From Luteimonas sp. (GTDB lineage: Bacteria; Pseudomonadota; Gammaproteobacteria; Xanthomonadales; Xanthomonadaceae): a DNA stretch of 64,000 bases. Each line of letters starts with the position of its first letter. Positions within the stretch are counted from its first letter, which is position 1. The position numbers and the translations under genes were made by a program. The stretch covers positions 434,001-498,000 of the forward strand of contig JANPZU010000003.1 in assembly GCA_024707405.1 (NCBI GenBank), read 5' to 3'. This document shows, piece by piece, positions 1-10,004 of the stretch. The notes under the pieces are model-generated. The model ran no database searches and was not told where the DNA came from. It saw only the letters and a program-made list of their open reading frames with translations.

Positions 1-2
1 TC

Positions 3-638
3 GGCGCGAACGCCGCGCCTCGTGCCATGCACGATGCAGGCAGCATCGACACCGCAAAATCACGCATCGGATGGCGACGCATCGCACTCGATGCAACCGA
101 GCGGCGCGCATTGCAACCGGGCCGCATCGCGCTCGACCTGTCCGCGATCGCCAAGGGTTTCGCGGTCGACGACGTCTGTGCATGGCTGCAATCTTCCGGC
201 ATCGCCGCGGCACTGGTCGATGTGGGCGGCGAACTGTGCGGATTCGGTCGCAAGCCCGATGGCAGTCCGTGGCGCGTGCTGGTCGAAACCGGCGACGAGC
301 ATGACGACGAGCCCTGCATGCTCTCCCTCGACGACCGTGCCGTTGCCACCTCGGGGACGCACTGGCATCGCTACGAAACCGATGGGCGCGAGTTCGCGCA
401 CACCATCGATCCGCGCAGCGGACAACCGGTGGTGGACGCGGCGGCGGCCGTGACCGTGGTCGCCGACGACGCGATGTACGCCGATGCCTGGGCGACCGCG
501 CTGACCGTCATGGGCGTGGACGCGGGATTCGCCCACGCAACAGCCAATGGCATGGCCGTGCGCTTCGTGCGCCGGAACCATGATGGCGCATCCGGAGTAC
601 TGGCGACACCCGCGTTCGAGACCATTCACGCGGCATGA
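3..638 (+). CDS. apbE: FAD:protein FMN transferase (ApbE family), 5'-truncated by the window edge
   Basis: C-terminal ~211 residues of an ApbE-type flavin transferase. The reading frame is open to the window edge, so the start lies upstream. Visible family features are the segment 'DLSAIAKGFAVDDV' with the conserved AKG, 'ALVDVGGEL', 'VATSGTHW' and 'HTIDPRSGQPV', the TIDPRTG-type signature. Family enzymes take FMN from FAD and attach it covalently to a Thr/Ser of exported flavoproteins, using Mg2+; they act on the periplasmic side. The stop codon overlaps the ATG of the downstream reductase (ATGA), so the two are translationally coupled. The protein acceptor is not in view and is probably encoded upstream. 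Confidence 0.93.
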   Translation, partial: GANAAPRAMHDAGSIDTAKSRIGWRRIALDATERRALQPGRIALDLSAIAKGFAVDDVCAWLQSSGIAAALVDVGGELCGFGRKPDGSPWRVLVETGDEHDDEPCMLSLDDRAVATSGTHWHRYETDGREFAHTIDPRSGQPVVDAAAAVTVVADDAMYADAWATALTVMGVDAGFAHATANGMAVRFVRRNHDGASGVLATPAFETIHAA

Positions 639-2269
639 CCGGATCCGACCACATCCACCTGCCGTCGAGAGCAACATGGGCGAACATCGCGGTGTTCATC
701 GCCCTCGCCATCGTGGCGACCGGCCTGCTTGGCCTGCACGACGACACCTGGTGGATCGCGACACCCCGGCCTCGGCAATGGTGGCTCGCCGCCGCATGCC
801 TGCTAGCGTATGCAGGATTCTGCGGCTGGATCGGATGGACGACACGTTCGCGCGATCCAGTCCTGATCCCGCTTTCCAGCGACGACGCCACCACCCTGGT
901 CGTCCATGCCAGTCAGACCGGCTTCGCGCACGAAATCGCCGGACGCACTGCGGCACTGCTGGCCAACGCAGGCATGCAAGCGACCACCTTGCCGCTGGGA
1001 CAACTGCAGCCCGATGCACTGGCGCGCACCCGTCGCGCACTGTTTGTCATCAGCACCACCGGCGAGGGCGATCCGCCGGATCCGGCCATTCCATTCGTCT
1101 CCAACGCCATGGCGACCAACCCGGATCTGTCGAGACTCGAATACGGTCTGCTCGCACTGGGCGACCGCGAGTACGAGCGCTTTTGCAGTTTCGGCCATCA
1201 ACTCGACCGATGGTTGCGCGCATGCGGTGCGAAGCCCTTGTTCGACCTGACCGAAGTCGACAACGGCGACCCCGGCGCACTGCGCCACTGGCAACACCAC
1301 GTCGGACTGTCGTGCAACGCCACCGCGCAGCCCGACTGGTCACCGCCCCGCTACGGCCAGTGGACATTGCGACAACGTCGGTTGCTCAATCCCGGCAGCC
1401 AAGGCGCGCCCGTCCATCACCTCGAACTGCAGCCACCCGAAGGCGTCGCCCGATGGCAGGCCGGCGACATCCTCGAAATCGGCCCATGCAATGCGCCTGC
1501 CGCGGTCGATGCAGCGCTTGCGCAGCTTGATTTGCGGAGTGATGCGACGATCGAGGTCGATGGCGAGGCCAACTTCCTGCGCAAGGCGCTGTCGCGTGCC
1601 TCCCTGGGCCAGATCGATTCGCTCCGCGGTCTTTCGCCACAGGACGTTGCCGAAAGGTTGCAACGCTTGCCACATCGCGAATACTCGATTGCATCCTCGC
1701 AGGCGGAAGGGACGGCCTGGCTGCTGGTACGGGAAATGGCAAACCCCGACGGTACGCCCGGCATCGGCAGCGGATGGCTGTGCCGGCACGCACAGGAAGG
1801 CACGCCGATCGAGGCACGTGTCCGCCAGAATCCGAATTTCCATGCCCCGGATCCGGCGCGCCCGCTGCTGCTGATCGGCAACGGCACCGGCATCGCCGGA
1901 CTGCGCGCGCATCTGGTCGAACGTATCACCGCGGGCGCACGGCGCAACTGGCTGTTGTTCGGAGAACGCAACGAACAACGCGACGCGTTCTACCGTGATG
2001 AACTACTGCAATGGCAGTCGGAAGGCTGGATCGAGCGGATGGATCTGGTGTTCTCGCGCGATGGCGGCCCATATCGCTACGTGCAGGATGCGTTGCAGGC
2101 ATCGCGCGGCCAACTGGCCGAATGGGTGGGCGACGGATGCACGATCCTCGTCTGTGGCAGCCTGCAGGGCATGGCCCCGGCCATCGACGCGGTACTCCGC
2201 GACACGCTCGGCATCGCCACCGTCGACGACATGCTGGCCGACGGTCGCTACCGACGCGACGTGTACTGA
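635..2269 (+). CDS. Membrane-anchored flavodoxin/FNR-type flavoprotein reductase (CysJ-like)
   Basis: 544 residues. Two N-terminal hydrophobic segments (about residues 13-32 and 46-64) are followed by a flavodoxin-like FMN domain (about 75-210, with 'SQTGFA' and 'STTGEGDPPD'). Next comes an FAD-binding barrel with the signature 'REYSIASS' (near 350) and a NADPH-binding domain ('GNGTGIAG' near 415, 'FGERNEQRD', C-terminal 'YRRDVY'). This is the domain order of sulfite reductase alpha subunit/cytochrome P450 reductases, with an added membrane anchor. It should pass electrons from NADPH through FAD to FMN. The ATGA overlap with apbE suggests it feeds an ApbE-flavinylated partner rather than sulfite reductase; no hemoprotein subunit is nearby. 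The physiological acceptor is inferred, not seen. Confidence 0.85.
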   Translation: MTGSDHIHLPSRATWANIAVFIALAIVATGLLGLHDDTWWIATPRPRQWWLAAACLLAYAGFCGWIGWTTRSRDPVLIPLSSDDATTLVVHASQTGFAHEIAGRTAALLANAGMQATTLPLGQLQPDALARTRRALFVISTTGEGDPPDPAIPFVSNAMATNPDLSRLEYGLLALGDREYERFCSFGHQLDRWLRACGAKPLFDLTEVDNGDPGALRHWQHHVGLSCNATAQPDWSPPRYGQWTLRQRRLLNPGSQGAPVHHLELQPPEGVARWQAGDILEIGPCNAPAAVDAALAQLDLRSDATIEVDGEANFLRKALSRASLGQIDSLRGLSPQDVAERLQRLPHREYSIASSQAEGTAWLLVREMANPDGTPGIGSGWLCRHAQEGTPIEARVRQNPNFHAPDPARPLLLIGNGTGIAGLRAHLVERITAGARRNWLLFGERNEQRDAFYRDELLQWQSEGWIERMDLVFSRDGGPYRYVQDALQASRGQLAEWVGDGCTILVCGSLQGMAPAIDAVLRDTLGIATVDDMLADGRYRRDVY

Positions 2270-2282
2270 ACGCCCGCTTGCA

Positions 2283-2900
2283 TCAATTGCGCGGCGCGAG
2301 CCGGATCAGCAGGATTTCGCCGCCGCCATCGAGGACATCCCGCGAACGAGCATCGCCCGCATGCAGCAAGGCCGTATCGCCCTGCTCGAGGCCATGCACG
2401 GCGCCTTCTGTTTCGATGCCCGCTTGCCCGGCCAGCACATGCACGACCCAGGTCGAGCCCGGATCGACGAAGACGACCATCGCGCCCACCAGCGGGCGAT
2501 GCCACAGCGTCGCCTCGATCCGGTCACGGCGCCACATCAGGTTGAAATCCTCGGTGCGCCCGTCGACGAGTTCGCCGGTCAACCCACGCTCGCCGGAAAA
2601 ACGCAGGCGTTCGTGGGGCGGACGCAGTTCATGCGATTCGCCGTCGTCGAAACGCAGCCGTAGTCCGTTCCCGCTCAGCAGCACCAGCTCGCGGTCGATG
2701 CCCGGGAATGATGAAAACGGTGCATCCACCTCGATCTCGGCGATGGAGAGCCGGAAATCCCAGTCGTCAGCGCCGATGCCGGCCCCTGATGCCAGTCGGC
2801 CAGCATGGATCTCGCGCGTCCAGCCGGCGCCGTTCTTCCAGCGCACGCGGCGATATTCGTTCGCCGGAATGATGTCGTGGTTCCGCGTCCTGCCCGTCAT
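2283..2900 (-). CDS. HutD/Ves family cupin protein
   Basis: 205 residues from the chosen ATG. The N-terminal motif 'RRVRWKNGAGWTREI' is the HutD/Ves signature (WKNGxGxTxEI), followed by 'RLSIAEIEVDAPFSSFPGIDREL', trimmed here to its key residues RLSIA and FPGIDR. HutD proteins are small two-cupin proteins of uncertain function that often sit with histidine-utilisation genes. No hut gene is visible here, so this copy is an orphan. An upstream in-frame ATG eight codons earlier is possible, but the family usually starts just before the WKNG motif. It is convergent with the flavoprotein reductase, 13 bp away. Confidence 0.82.
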   Translation of the reverse strand: MTGRTRNHDIIPANEYRRVRWKNGAGWTREIHAGRLASGAGIGADDWDFRLSIAEIEVDAPFSSFPGIDRELVLLSGNGLRLRFDDGESHELRPPHERLRFSGERGLTGELVDGRTEDFNLMWRRDRIEATLWHRPLVGAMVVFVDPGSTWVVHVLAGQAGIETEGAVHGLEQGDTALLHAGDARSRDVLDGGGEILLIRLAPRN

Positions 2901-3069
2901 GCCGGCAGTGTAGCGCCGCTCCATCGCGGCCACGAAGATGCCGCCCGACCGCACTTCCTGTGCGATGCGGGCGGCGATACATCCTTGTAACAGCATCCTT
3001 GCTGGGCCCGTGGAGCATCCTGCTCCTCGACTGCCGGCTCGCATCCTTGCGAAACCGGCAGCGGCCGGA

Positions 3070-3414
3070 TCAGCGTTGCTGTTGCGCGCGGCTCTGCGCG
3101 GGCGGTGCAGCACCGGTTTGACTGCTGCGAGCCGGCGGGTTGGAGCCGCCGACCTCGATCCGGTCGAGGTTGCGCTCGACCGTCTTCAATCCGATTCCCT
3201 TCACCTGAGCCAGTTGCTCAGCGCTGCGGAAGGCACCATTGGCCTGCCGGTATTCGACGATGGCCTGGGCCTTGGCAGGCCCGATGTTCACCAGTACGCG
3301 CTCCAGCGTGGCGGCATCGGCGGTATTGATGTTGACCTTCTCCGTAGCGAGTGCGCTGCCGACGAACAGCACGGACAGCAGCAGCGTGGCAACCAGTTTC
3401 CTGAACGTATGCAT
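3070..3414 (-). CDS. ComEA-like helix-hairpin-helix DNA-binding protein, exported
   Basis: 114 residues. A signal peptide (MHTFRKLVATLLLSVLFVG...ALA) is followed by 'KVNINTADAATLERVLVNIG' and 'AQVKGIGLKTVERN', the tandem helix-hairpin-helix of ComEA-type proteins. The C-terminal tail is low-complexity (Pro/Ala/Gln/Ser). Such small periplasmic proteins bind double-stranded DNA and help pull it through the outer membrane during natural transformation. The start is fixed by a very strong ribosome-binding site, AAGGAGG, about six bases before the ATG. It is divergent from the dipeptidase gene. Type IV pilus motor genes lie in the same window, but no competence operon is attached. Confidence 0.88.
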   Translation of the reverse strand: MHTFRKLVATLLLSVLFVGSALATEKVNINTADAATLERVLVNIGPAKAQAIVEYRQANGAFRSAEQLAQVKGIGLKTVERNLDRIEVGGSNPPARSSQTGAAPPAQSRAQQQR

Positions 3415-3593
3415 GGGATCCTCCTTGATGGGTGACGCTCCTTGATCCGGCGTCGCTCCTGCGGTGCCGGTGGATCCAGTCTCTGGAACCCCATGGACAC
3501 AGCGTATCGCCGCATCTTCCGGCGCGATGCCGGGGAACGCCACGCCGACTTGTAGGAAAAACCCTACCCCCACCCGGCCGCGCTAAAATCGCA

Positions 3594-3599
3594 GGCACA
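3594..3599 (+). promoter_or_regulatory. Candidate -10 element (TAAAAT) before the M20 dipeptidase
   Basis: TAAAAT preceded by C, 21 bases before the start codon. The same C-TA(A/G)AAT hexamer recurs at comparable positions before several other genes in this window. No convincing -35 hexamer is visible, so the call rests on recurrence and position only. Confidence 0.35.
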
Positions 3600-3620
3600 T
3601 TTTCCGGAGGAATCGACACG

Positions 3621-5114
<1,494 letters not shown>

Positions 5115-5188
5115 GGTGGCGCAGGGCTGGCGCGCACGTGCCAGTCCTGCCAAGCTGCGCGGCGTCACACACACGACAAGGGGGCGGT

Positions 5189-5467
5189 ATGGAAGGCGTA
5201 TTCGGTGGTAGCAGTTGGCTCTGGATCGTGCTCGTCGGCTTCGTGGTCGGGGTGCTCGCGCGCCTGATCAAACCCGGCAAGCAGGACATCGGCATCATCC
5301 TGACCATCCTGCTCGGCATTGCCGGTGCTTTGTTCGCAGGCTGGATCGGTCGAGTACTAAATTTTTATGAAGAGGGCGAGAAGGTTGGCTTCATCGCGTC
5401 ACTGATCGGTGCAGTCGTGCTCCTGTTCATTGCCGAGTTCATCAACGGCAAGCGCAAGAAGCGCTGA
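5189..5467 (+). CDS. GlsB/YeaQ/YmgE family stress-response membrane protein
   Basis: 92 residues, nearly all hydrophobic, with three predicted membrane segments: 'WLWIVLVGFVVGVLARLI', 'IILTILLGIAGALFAGWIG' and 'FIASLIGAVVLLFIAEFI'. A basic tail GKRKKR follows. The Gly-rich spacing and the 'ARLIKPG' loop match the transglycosylase-associated/GlsB family, small inner-membrane proteins often induced by stress and of unknown mechanism. The start was chosen because a G-rich ribosome-binding site (AAGGGGG) lies just upstream and all membrane segments are then included. The gene is followed by a strong intrinsic terminator. Confidence 0.88.
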   Translation: MEGVFGGSSWLWIVLVGFVVGVLARLIKPGKQDIGIILTILLGIAGALFAGWIGRVLNFYEEGEKVGFIASLIGAVVLLFIAEFINGKRKKR

Positions 5468-5487
5468 ACGCACCTGCGACACCCATC

Positions 5488-5512
5488 GAAGCCGGGCCAT
5501 TGGCCCGGCTTC
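5488..5512 (+). terminator. Rho-independent terminator after the GlsB-type gene
   Basis: Perfect 11-bp inverted repeat (GAAGCCGGGCC / GGCCCGGCTTC) with a three-base loop ATT, followed by TTCGTTTC. It lies 20 bases after the stop codon. Confidence 0.85.
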
Positions 5513-5520
5513 TTCGTTTC

Positions 5521-5943
5521 CGTCAATCCAGCACCTGCGACACCACGCAGGCGGCAAGCGCTTCGATCGTCTCGGAAAGCGTGTCCAGCACCAGCTCCGC
5601 TATACCGGTGTTCGTCATGACTATTGCCGGCCATCGAAAGGCAAGTCGCTAGGGCACGTCCCTACCCGCAGGGTAGCCAGCGCGCAATCGATCACCGGAA
5701 GGCATGAGGTCATGACGCTTGCTCCTTTCCCTTCGACCCAACGATGGCGGCAATCTGTCCCTGCGCCGCATGGTGGCACCACCGACTCCCGGCTGGATCG
5801 GCAGGACACCATGCGGCACCCTCCAGCGCGCTACCGTCGCCGTCCTTCGCCTCGATGCGACGGCGACGGGGCGGCTGACCATCCCGGACAGGACGATGCG
5901 GCTTGCGGTAACGTCGCACTCCGCCATCCACCGGGGAACCCCG
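5521..5943. other. 423-bp stretch without a convincing gene
   Basis: No conserved protein is recognisable. On the minus strand, 5618-5523 encodes a possible 31-residue peptide beginning MTNTGIAELVLDTLSETIEA; it looks protein-like but has no ribosome-binding site. A short inverted repeat CTACCC-GCA-GGGTAG lies near 5660. The upstream promoter of the DUF4380 gene must lie here, but I cannot point to it. Confidence 0.5.
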
Positions 5944-6978
5944 ATGCGACACGCCTTGCGAACGGCCATCGGCCTCTCCTGCCTGCTGTCGACATCGCTC
6001 GCGGCAAGCGACATCGAGCGGCTGCGTCTGGAATCCCCGGATGCGGTGATCGAGGTCACGCCATCGCTGGGCGGACGTGGCCTGCACTTCAGCGCTCCCG
6101 GCCTGCCCAACCTGATCAAGGTCGGCGATGCGGTGCACTCGCAACCACATCCCGCGGTGTCGGCCGATGCCGACGACATCGGTCATCTCGGGCACGATGT
6201 CTGGCTTGGCCCGCAAAGTGGGTGGTGGTCGGATCAGTCCGCGAATCCGGCGCGGCGCGATGCCAGGGCAGCGTGGCCACCGGATCCCTATCTCGCGTTC
6301 GCGCAGACCACCGTCCTTGAACACACATCGGACAAGCTGGTGCTCGAAGGCATCGACAGTCCGGTGATCGGCGTGCGCCTGACCAAGACTTTCGCGTTCG
6401 ACGCGAACGATCCCGCCACGGTCAACGTCGGCGTGGAAGCACGCAACCTCCGCGACACTCCGGTCTCACGCGATCTCTGGTTCAACACGCGGGCATCGGC
6501 TGCAATGCGCGTATACGTCCCCGTCGACGGCGAAAGCGACGTGCGCATCGAAACATCGACGGGAGTGGAAGCGCCCGTGTGGCGGATCGAAGACGGCCTG
6601 TTCTCATTCGTGGACACGCCGTTGCCTTCGGGGCGCGAAGTGCGCCGCGGCAAGGCCTTCCTGCAACCGTCCTCGGGATGGATGGCCGGCTTCGCGCACG
6701 GACAGGCCTTCGTCATCCGCTTCGCGCTGGAACCACGGGAAGCGATCCACCCCGAACACGGCCAGGTCGAGTTGTACCTCGACCACGGCCCCGACATCGC
6801 CGATGGCCTGCTGGAACTGGAAGTGCACGCGCCGTACCGCACGCTCGCACCGGGCGAAACGATGGCCGCTGCGGAACGCTGGACGGTGTTGCGTTACGAC
6901 GGCCCCGACGACCAGGCATCGCACGCGGCTTTTCTCTGCGAACGCCTGGCGCTCTGTACAGAAGCTGCTGGCGATTGA
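5944..6978 (+). CDS. Exported DUF4380-like protein
   Basis: 344 residues with an N-terminal signal peptide (MRHALRTAIGLSCLLSTSLA, then ASDIE). The mature part resembles DUF4380 proteins: 'GHDVWLGPQSGWW' and 'AWPPDPYLAF' match the family's GPQ...WPP pattern, and the beta-rich body recalls aldose-epimerase-like folds acting on sugars. No enzymatic function can be assigned. The open frame continues upstream, but the signal peptide fixes the likely start. It converges with the ThuA gene with only five bases between stop codons, and both may handle carbohydrate. Confidence 0.72.
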   Translation: MRHALRTAIGLSCLLSTSLAASDIERLRLESPDAVIEVTPSLGGRGLHFSAPGLPNLIKVGDAVHSQPHPAVSADADDIGHLGHDVWLGPQSGWWSDQSANPARRDARAAWPPDPYLAFAQTTVLEHTSDKLVLEGIDSPVIGVRLTKTFAFDANDPATVNVGVEARNLRDTPVSRDLWFNTRASAAMRVYVPVDGESDVRIETSTGVEAPVWRIEDGLFSFVDTPLPSGREVRRGKAFLQPSSGWMAGFAHGQAFVIRFALEPREAIHPEHGQVELYLDHGPDIADGLLELEVHAPYRTLAPGETMAAAERWTVLRYDGPDDQASHAAFLCERLALCTEAAGD

Positions 6979-6983
6979 CCGGG

Positions 6984-7760
6984 TCAGCGCGACGCGGCGT
7001 CGATGCCCTTGCCGGTGGCGGCCCACCAGATCCCACCATACAAGTGATCAAGGTACACGCGGTCGTCGTAGAGCGCCGGCGTGTGCCCCAGCGCGGTGAC
7101 GAAGACGCGACCACCATCGTAGTGGTGGTACCACGCCACCGGATGCTCCGACCCCATCCCGCGCGCGACCTGTCCGGGCCAGATGCGCGTCGGATCGTAG
7201 GTGAATTCATCCACGCTGAGCACCGTATGCAACCCCGGAACAAGCGGCGGCTCGAACTCGTACCACTCGTCCGTCCATGTCCAGCGTGCCGGCAAACCGA
7301 ACGTCGCCGGGAACGAAGCATCCTCGACGCGTACCGTCGCCGTCTGCACGATCGGGTGGATGCGGAACTTGCGCCCGACGAGGCGCTCGAACCACGGCCA
7401 TTCACCGGGCGGATTGAAGATCAACGCGCGATGCACGGCCACCACGCCGCCACCGCCACGCACGTAGGCCTCCAGCCTGCCGCGTTGTTCGCCGACCAGT
7501 TCATCGCCTGGCGTGTTGAGCAACACGATGGTCGCGTACTGCGACAGGTCGCCATCGAACGGCGTCGTGTTCCAGCTCCAGGTCAGGTCGAAGGCATGCA
7601 CCTGCGACAACCGCTCGAACTGCGGCTTGGCGACCACCACGTAATCGTGGTGGTACTTGTTGGGGATGGCGACCACCAGCACCTTGAACTGGCCCTGCGC
7701 GAACACGGGCATGGCCAGGGTGGCGGCAAGCAGCAGGCACGACAGCAGCAGTCTCTTCAT
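6984..7760 (-). CDS. ThuA domain-containing exported protein
   Basis: 258 residues. A signal peptide (MKRLLLSCLLLAATLAMPVFA) precedes a ThuA (trehalose-utilisation) domain of the class I glutamine amidotransferase-like fold: 'KVLVVAIPNKYHHDY', 'IVLLNTPGDEL', 'YVRGGGGVVAVH', 'PVAWYHHYDGGRVFVTALGHT' (key residues WYHHYDGGR and LGHT) and 'HLYGGIWWA'. ThuA-like proteins occur with sugar metabolism genes and most lack an assigned reaction. The window shows no trehalose or maltose genes next to it. Gene order suggests it is co-oriented with, but not necessarily cotranscribed with, the LysR regulator upstream (26-bp gap). Confidence 0.88.
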   Translation of the reverse strand: MKRLLLSCLLLAATLAMPVFAQGQFKVLVVAIPNKYHHDYVVVAKPQFERLSQVHAFDLTWSWNTTPFDGDLSQYATIVLLNTPGDELVGEQRGRLEAYVRGGGGVVAVHRALIFNPPGEWPWFERLVGRKFRIHPIVQTATVRVEDASFPATFGLPARWTWTDEWYEFEPPLVPGLHTVLSVDEFTYDPTRIWPGQVARGMGSEHPVAWYHHYDGGRVFVTALGHTPALYDDRVYLDHLYGGIWWAATGKGIDAASR

Positions 7761-7786
7761 GGCGCGATGCTGCCACATCCGTTCGA

Positions 7787-8785
7787 TCAGGCGCCGGCCT
7801 GTGCAGTGACCGAGCGTTCCACGTCGGCCCACGCCGGCGGTGTCGGCCAATCCGCCGCCTGGTTGCCTTCGAGCGTCTGTCGCAAGTCGCGGCGATCGAT
7901 CTGCGGCGCGATGCCATGCAATAGCGCGAGTGCATACTCGCGCAGCACGCGCCCGCGCGGCACCACCGCCCAGGTGGTGCATTCGGGGATTTCCAGCGGG
8001 GCGTCGAGGCGGACGAGATCGTCGTCCTCTCGCGTGCCGACCGCCATCTCGGCAAGCAATCCGGCACCAAGGCCGGTGCGCACGTAGGTCTTGATGAGGT
8101 TGGCGTCGCGCGCGGTCATCGCGATCTGCGGTTCGACACCGCCTGCGCTGAATGCACGCCGCAGCGAAGAATCCTCGCGCGTCGACGATTCGTAGCTGAT
8201 CAGCGGATGGCGTGCCAGTTCGGCTAGCGTCGGCGCGCGGCCGAGCGATGCCAGCGCATGCGCGGCCGGCACCAGCAGCACGCGCCGCCAGCGGAACAAC
8301 GGCACCGCCAGCCCGCCCGAAGGCACGCTGCCCGCGGTGCTGATGAGGGCAAGGTCGGCGCCTCCCTGCACGAGCGTCTGCAGAATCTCGGCATCGGCGG
8401 CGGCCTGCAGGTCGATGTTGACCAGCGGGAAATCGCGCTTGATCGCCGCGATCACCGGCGGCAGCACGTAACGCGCCTGGGTATGCGTGGTCGCCAGCAG
8501 CAGGCGACCCGCGTGCTCGCCACGCTCGTTGGCGGCGTAGCTGCGGATGTTCGCCGCTTCCTCCAGGATCCGCCGCGCATGCTGCAGCACGCGCTCGCCT
8601 GCGGGCGCGATGCCTTCGAGGCTGCGGCCCTTGCGCACGAACAACTGGAAGCCCAGTTCGTCCTCCAGTTGCTTGAGCTGCTTCGACAGTCCCGGTTGCG
8701 TGGCATGCACGCGCTCGGCGGCCAGGGTGATGTTCAACCCGGCATCGACGATGGCAACGAGGTAACGGAGCTGGGTCAGGGTCAT
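7787..8785 (-). CDS. LysR-family transcriptional regulator, CysB/Cbl-like
   Basis: 332 residues. The N-terminal winged helix (about 1-60) contains 'MTLTQLRYLVAIVDAGLNIT' and 'VHATQPGLSKQLKQLEDELG', with the helix-turn-helix recognition segment TQPGLSKQLKQLE typical of CysB-type regulators. The effector domain begins near residue 90 ('GRLLLATTHTQARYVLP', again CysB-like with the TTHTQARY motif that binds the ligand in CysB). It therefore probably responds to a sulfur metabolite or similar small anion. It diverges from amgK, and a perfect 24-bp palindrome 40 bp upstream of its start is the obvious operator candidate. Confidence 0.9.
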   Translation of the reverse strand: MTLTQLRYLVAIVDAGLNITLAAERVHATQPGLSKQLKQLEDELGFQLFVRKGRSLEGIAPAGERVLQHARRILEEAANIRSYAANERGEHAGRLLLATTHTQARYVLPPVIAAIKRDFPLVNIDLQAAADAEILQTLVQGGADLALISTAGSVPSGGLAVPLFRWRRVLLVPAAHALASLGRAPTLAELARHPLISYESSTREDSSLRRAFSAGGVEPQIAMTARDANLIKTYVRTGLGAGLLAEMAVGTREDDDLVRLDAPLEIPECTTWAVVPRGRVLREYALALLHGIAPQIDRRDLRQTLEGNQAADWPTPPAWADVERSVTAQAGA

Positions 8786-8824
8786 GGGCCGGGCACCTGC
8801 AATTGGTTGCCTCCGCAACAATAT

Positions 8825-8848
8825 ATCCTTTCATCATGATGAAAGGAT
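8825..8848. promoter_or_regulatory. Perfect 24-bp palindrome between lysR-type gene and amgK, candidate operator
   Basis: Two 12-base arms, ATCCTTTCATCA and TGATGAAAGGAT, with no spacer and no mismatch. It lies 40 bp before the LysR-type start codon and 119 bp before the amgK start, in an AT-richer patch of an otherwise GC-rich intergenic region. LysR regulators commonly bind dyads in divergent promoters, so autoregulation is a reasonable inference. Confidence 0.65.
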
Positions 8849-8966
8849 GATGGATTTTAGCGCCTCGCCAACCAGCTGTCACCTGAGCATCAGCTCGCCG
8901 CCGCATGCGTGGGGACGGGATAGGTTCTACCCTATGCTGGCCCGGCATCCGCCGGCTGGAGCCTCC

Positions 8967-9980
8967 ATGAGCCTGAGCACGACACCCTCCTCCCGCGAAC
9001 AGCAACGCCTGGACTGGGCCCGCGACGCGACCGGCAACCCGGCACTGGGCCTGGAACGGGCATCGGTGGATGCCGGCTTCCGCAGCTACTGGCGCACGAC
9101 CGGCATCACGCCCAGCCTGATCGTGATGGACTCGCCACCCGGGAAAGACAACGTGCAGCCGTGGCTGAGGATCCGCACCCTGCTGCTCGAAGGCGGCGTC
9201 CGCGTGCCGGACGTGCTCGCGCAGGACGTGGAACAGGGATTCCTGCTGCTCGAAGACCTGGGCGTGGACACCTACCTGCACCGGATCGATGCCGACAACG
9301 CCGATGCGATGTTCGATGCCGCGTTTGCGCAACTGCTGCGGGTGCAGGCGATCCCTGTGCCCGAAGGCTTCCCCGAATACGACGAGCCCTCGCTGCTGCG
9401 CGAGTTGCGCCTGTTCGACGAGTGGTTCCTGGGCACGCACCTGGGCGTGCAGCTGTCGGCCGAAGAAACCGAACGCCTGTTCGAGGTCTACCGCCTGCTG
9501 ATCGAGCGAGCGCTGGCGCAGCCGCAGGTGTTCGTGCACCGCGACTTCATGCCGCGCAACCTGATGCCCTGCGGCGACGGCACCGCGGTGATCGACTTCC
9601 AGGACGCTGTGCGCGGGCCGGTGGCCTACGACGCGATCTGCCTGTTCAAGGATGCCTTCCTCAGCTGGCCGGAAGAACGCGTGGCCGGCTGGCTGGCGAA
9701 GTACCACTCACTTGCCGTCGAAGCCGGCATCCCGGTGCCCGCGCTGGCACACTTCCGCGACGATGCCGACCTGATCGGCATCCATCGCCACCTGAAGGTG
9801 ATCGGCATCTTCGCGCGGCTCAACCATCGCGACGGCAAGCCGCGCTATGTCGCCGATGCGCCGCGCTTCCTGGCCTATCTGGACGCGGTGTTGCCGCGGC
9901 ATCCGGAGCTGCAGGCGCTCGCCGACGTGCTCGACACCCACGTGCGCCCGGCGCTGCTGGCCCAAACGGCCGCCGCCTGA
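8967..9980 (+). CDS. amgK: Anomeric MurNAc/GlcNAc kinase AmgK
   Basis: 337 residues of the aminoglycoside-phosphotransferase fold: 'FLLLEDLGVDTYL' hinge, the catalytic 'VFVHRDFMPRNLM' (HxDxxxxN) near residue 190 and 'TAVIDFQDAVRGPVAYD' with the metal-binding Asp. In Pseudomonas, AmgK phosphorylates MurNAc at C1 so that MurU can make UDP-MurNAc, bypassing de novo synthesis and lowering fosfomycin sensitivity. The next gene is the MurU homologue, which strongly supports the assignment. The ATG at 8967 follows a purine-rich stretch, and a TATGCT hexamer lies about 28 bases upstream. The family is otherwise annotated only as phosphotransferase, so the symbol rests on this context. Confidence 0.88.
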   Translation: MSLSTTPSSREQQRLDWARDATGNPALGLERASVDAGFRSYWRTTGITPSLIVMDSPPGKDNVQPWLRIRTLLLEGGVRVPDVLAQDVEQGFLLLEDLGVDTYLHRIDADNADAMFDAAFAQLLRVQAIPVPEGFPEYDEPSLLRELRLFDEWFLGTHLGVQLSAEETERLFEVYRLLIERALAQPQVFVHRDFMPRNLMPCGDGTAVIDFQDAVRGPVAYDAICLFKDAFLSWPEERVAGWLAKYHSLAVEAGIPVPALAHFRDDADLIGIHRHLKVIGIFARLNHRDGKPRYVADAPRFLAYLDAVLPRHPELQALADVLDTHVRPALLAQTAAA

Positions 9981-10004
9981 GCCCAAGAAGACATCCGCGC
10001 TGCA

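Noticed and set aside
5523..5618. 31-codon minus-strand frame (MTNTGIAELVLDTLSET...)
   Set aside because: It reads like a protein but lacks a ribosome-binding site and any recognised match; too short to support from one sequence.
6984..9707. 907-codon minus-strand open frame spanning ThuA, LysR and the region beyond
   Set aside because: Only its last ~258 codons (ThuA) encode a real protein; the rest is out of frame with the LysR gene and with amgK on the other strand.
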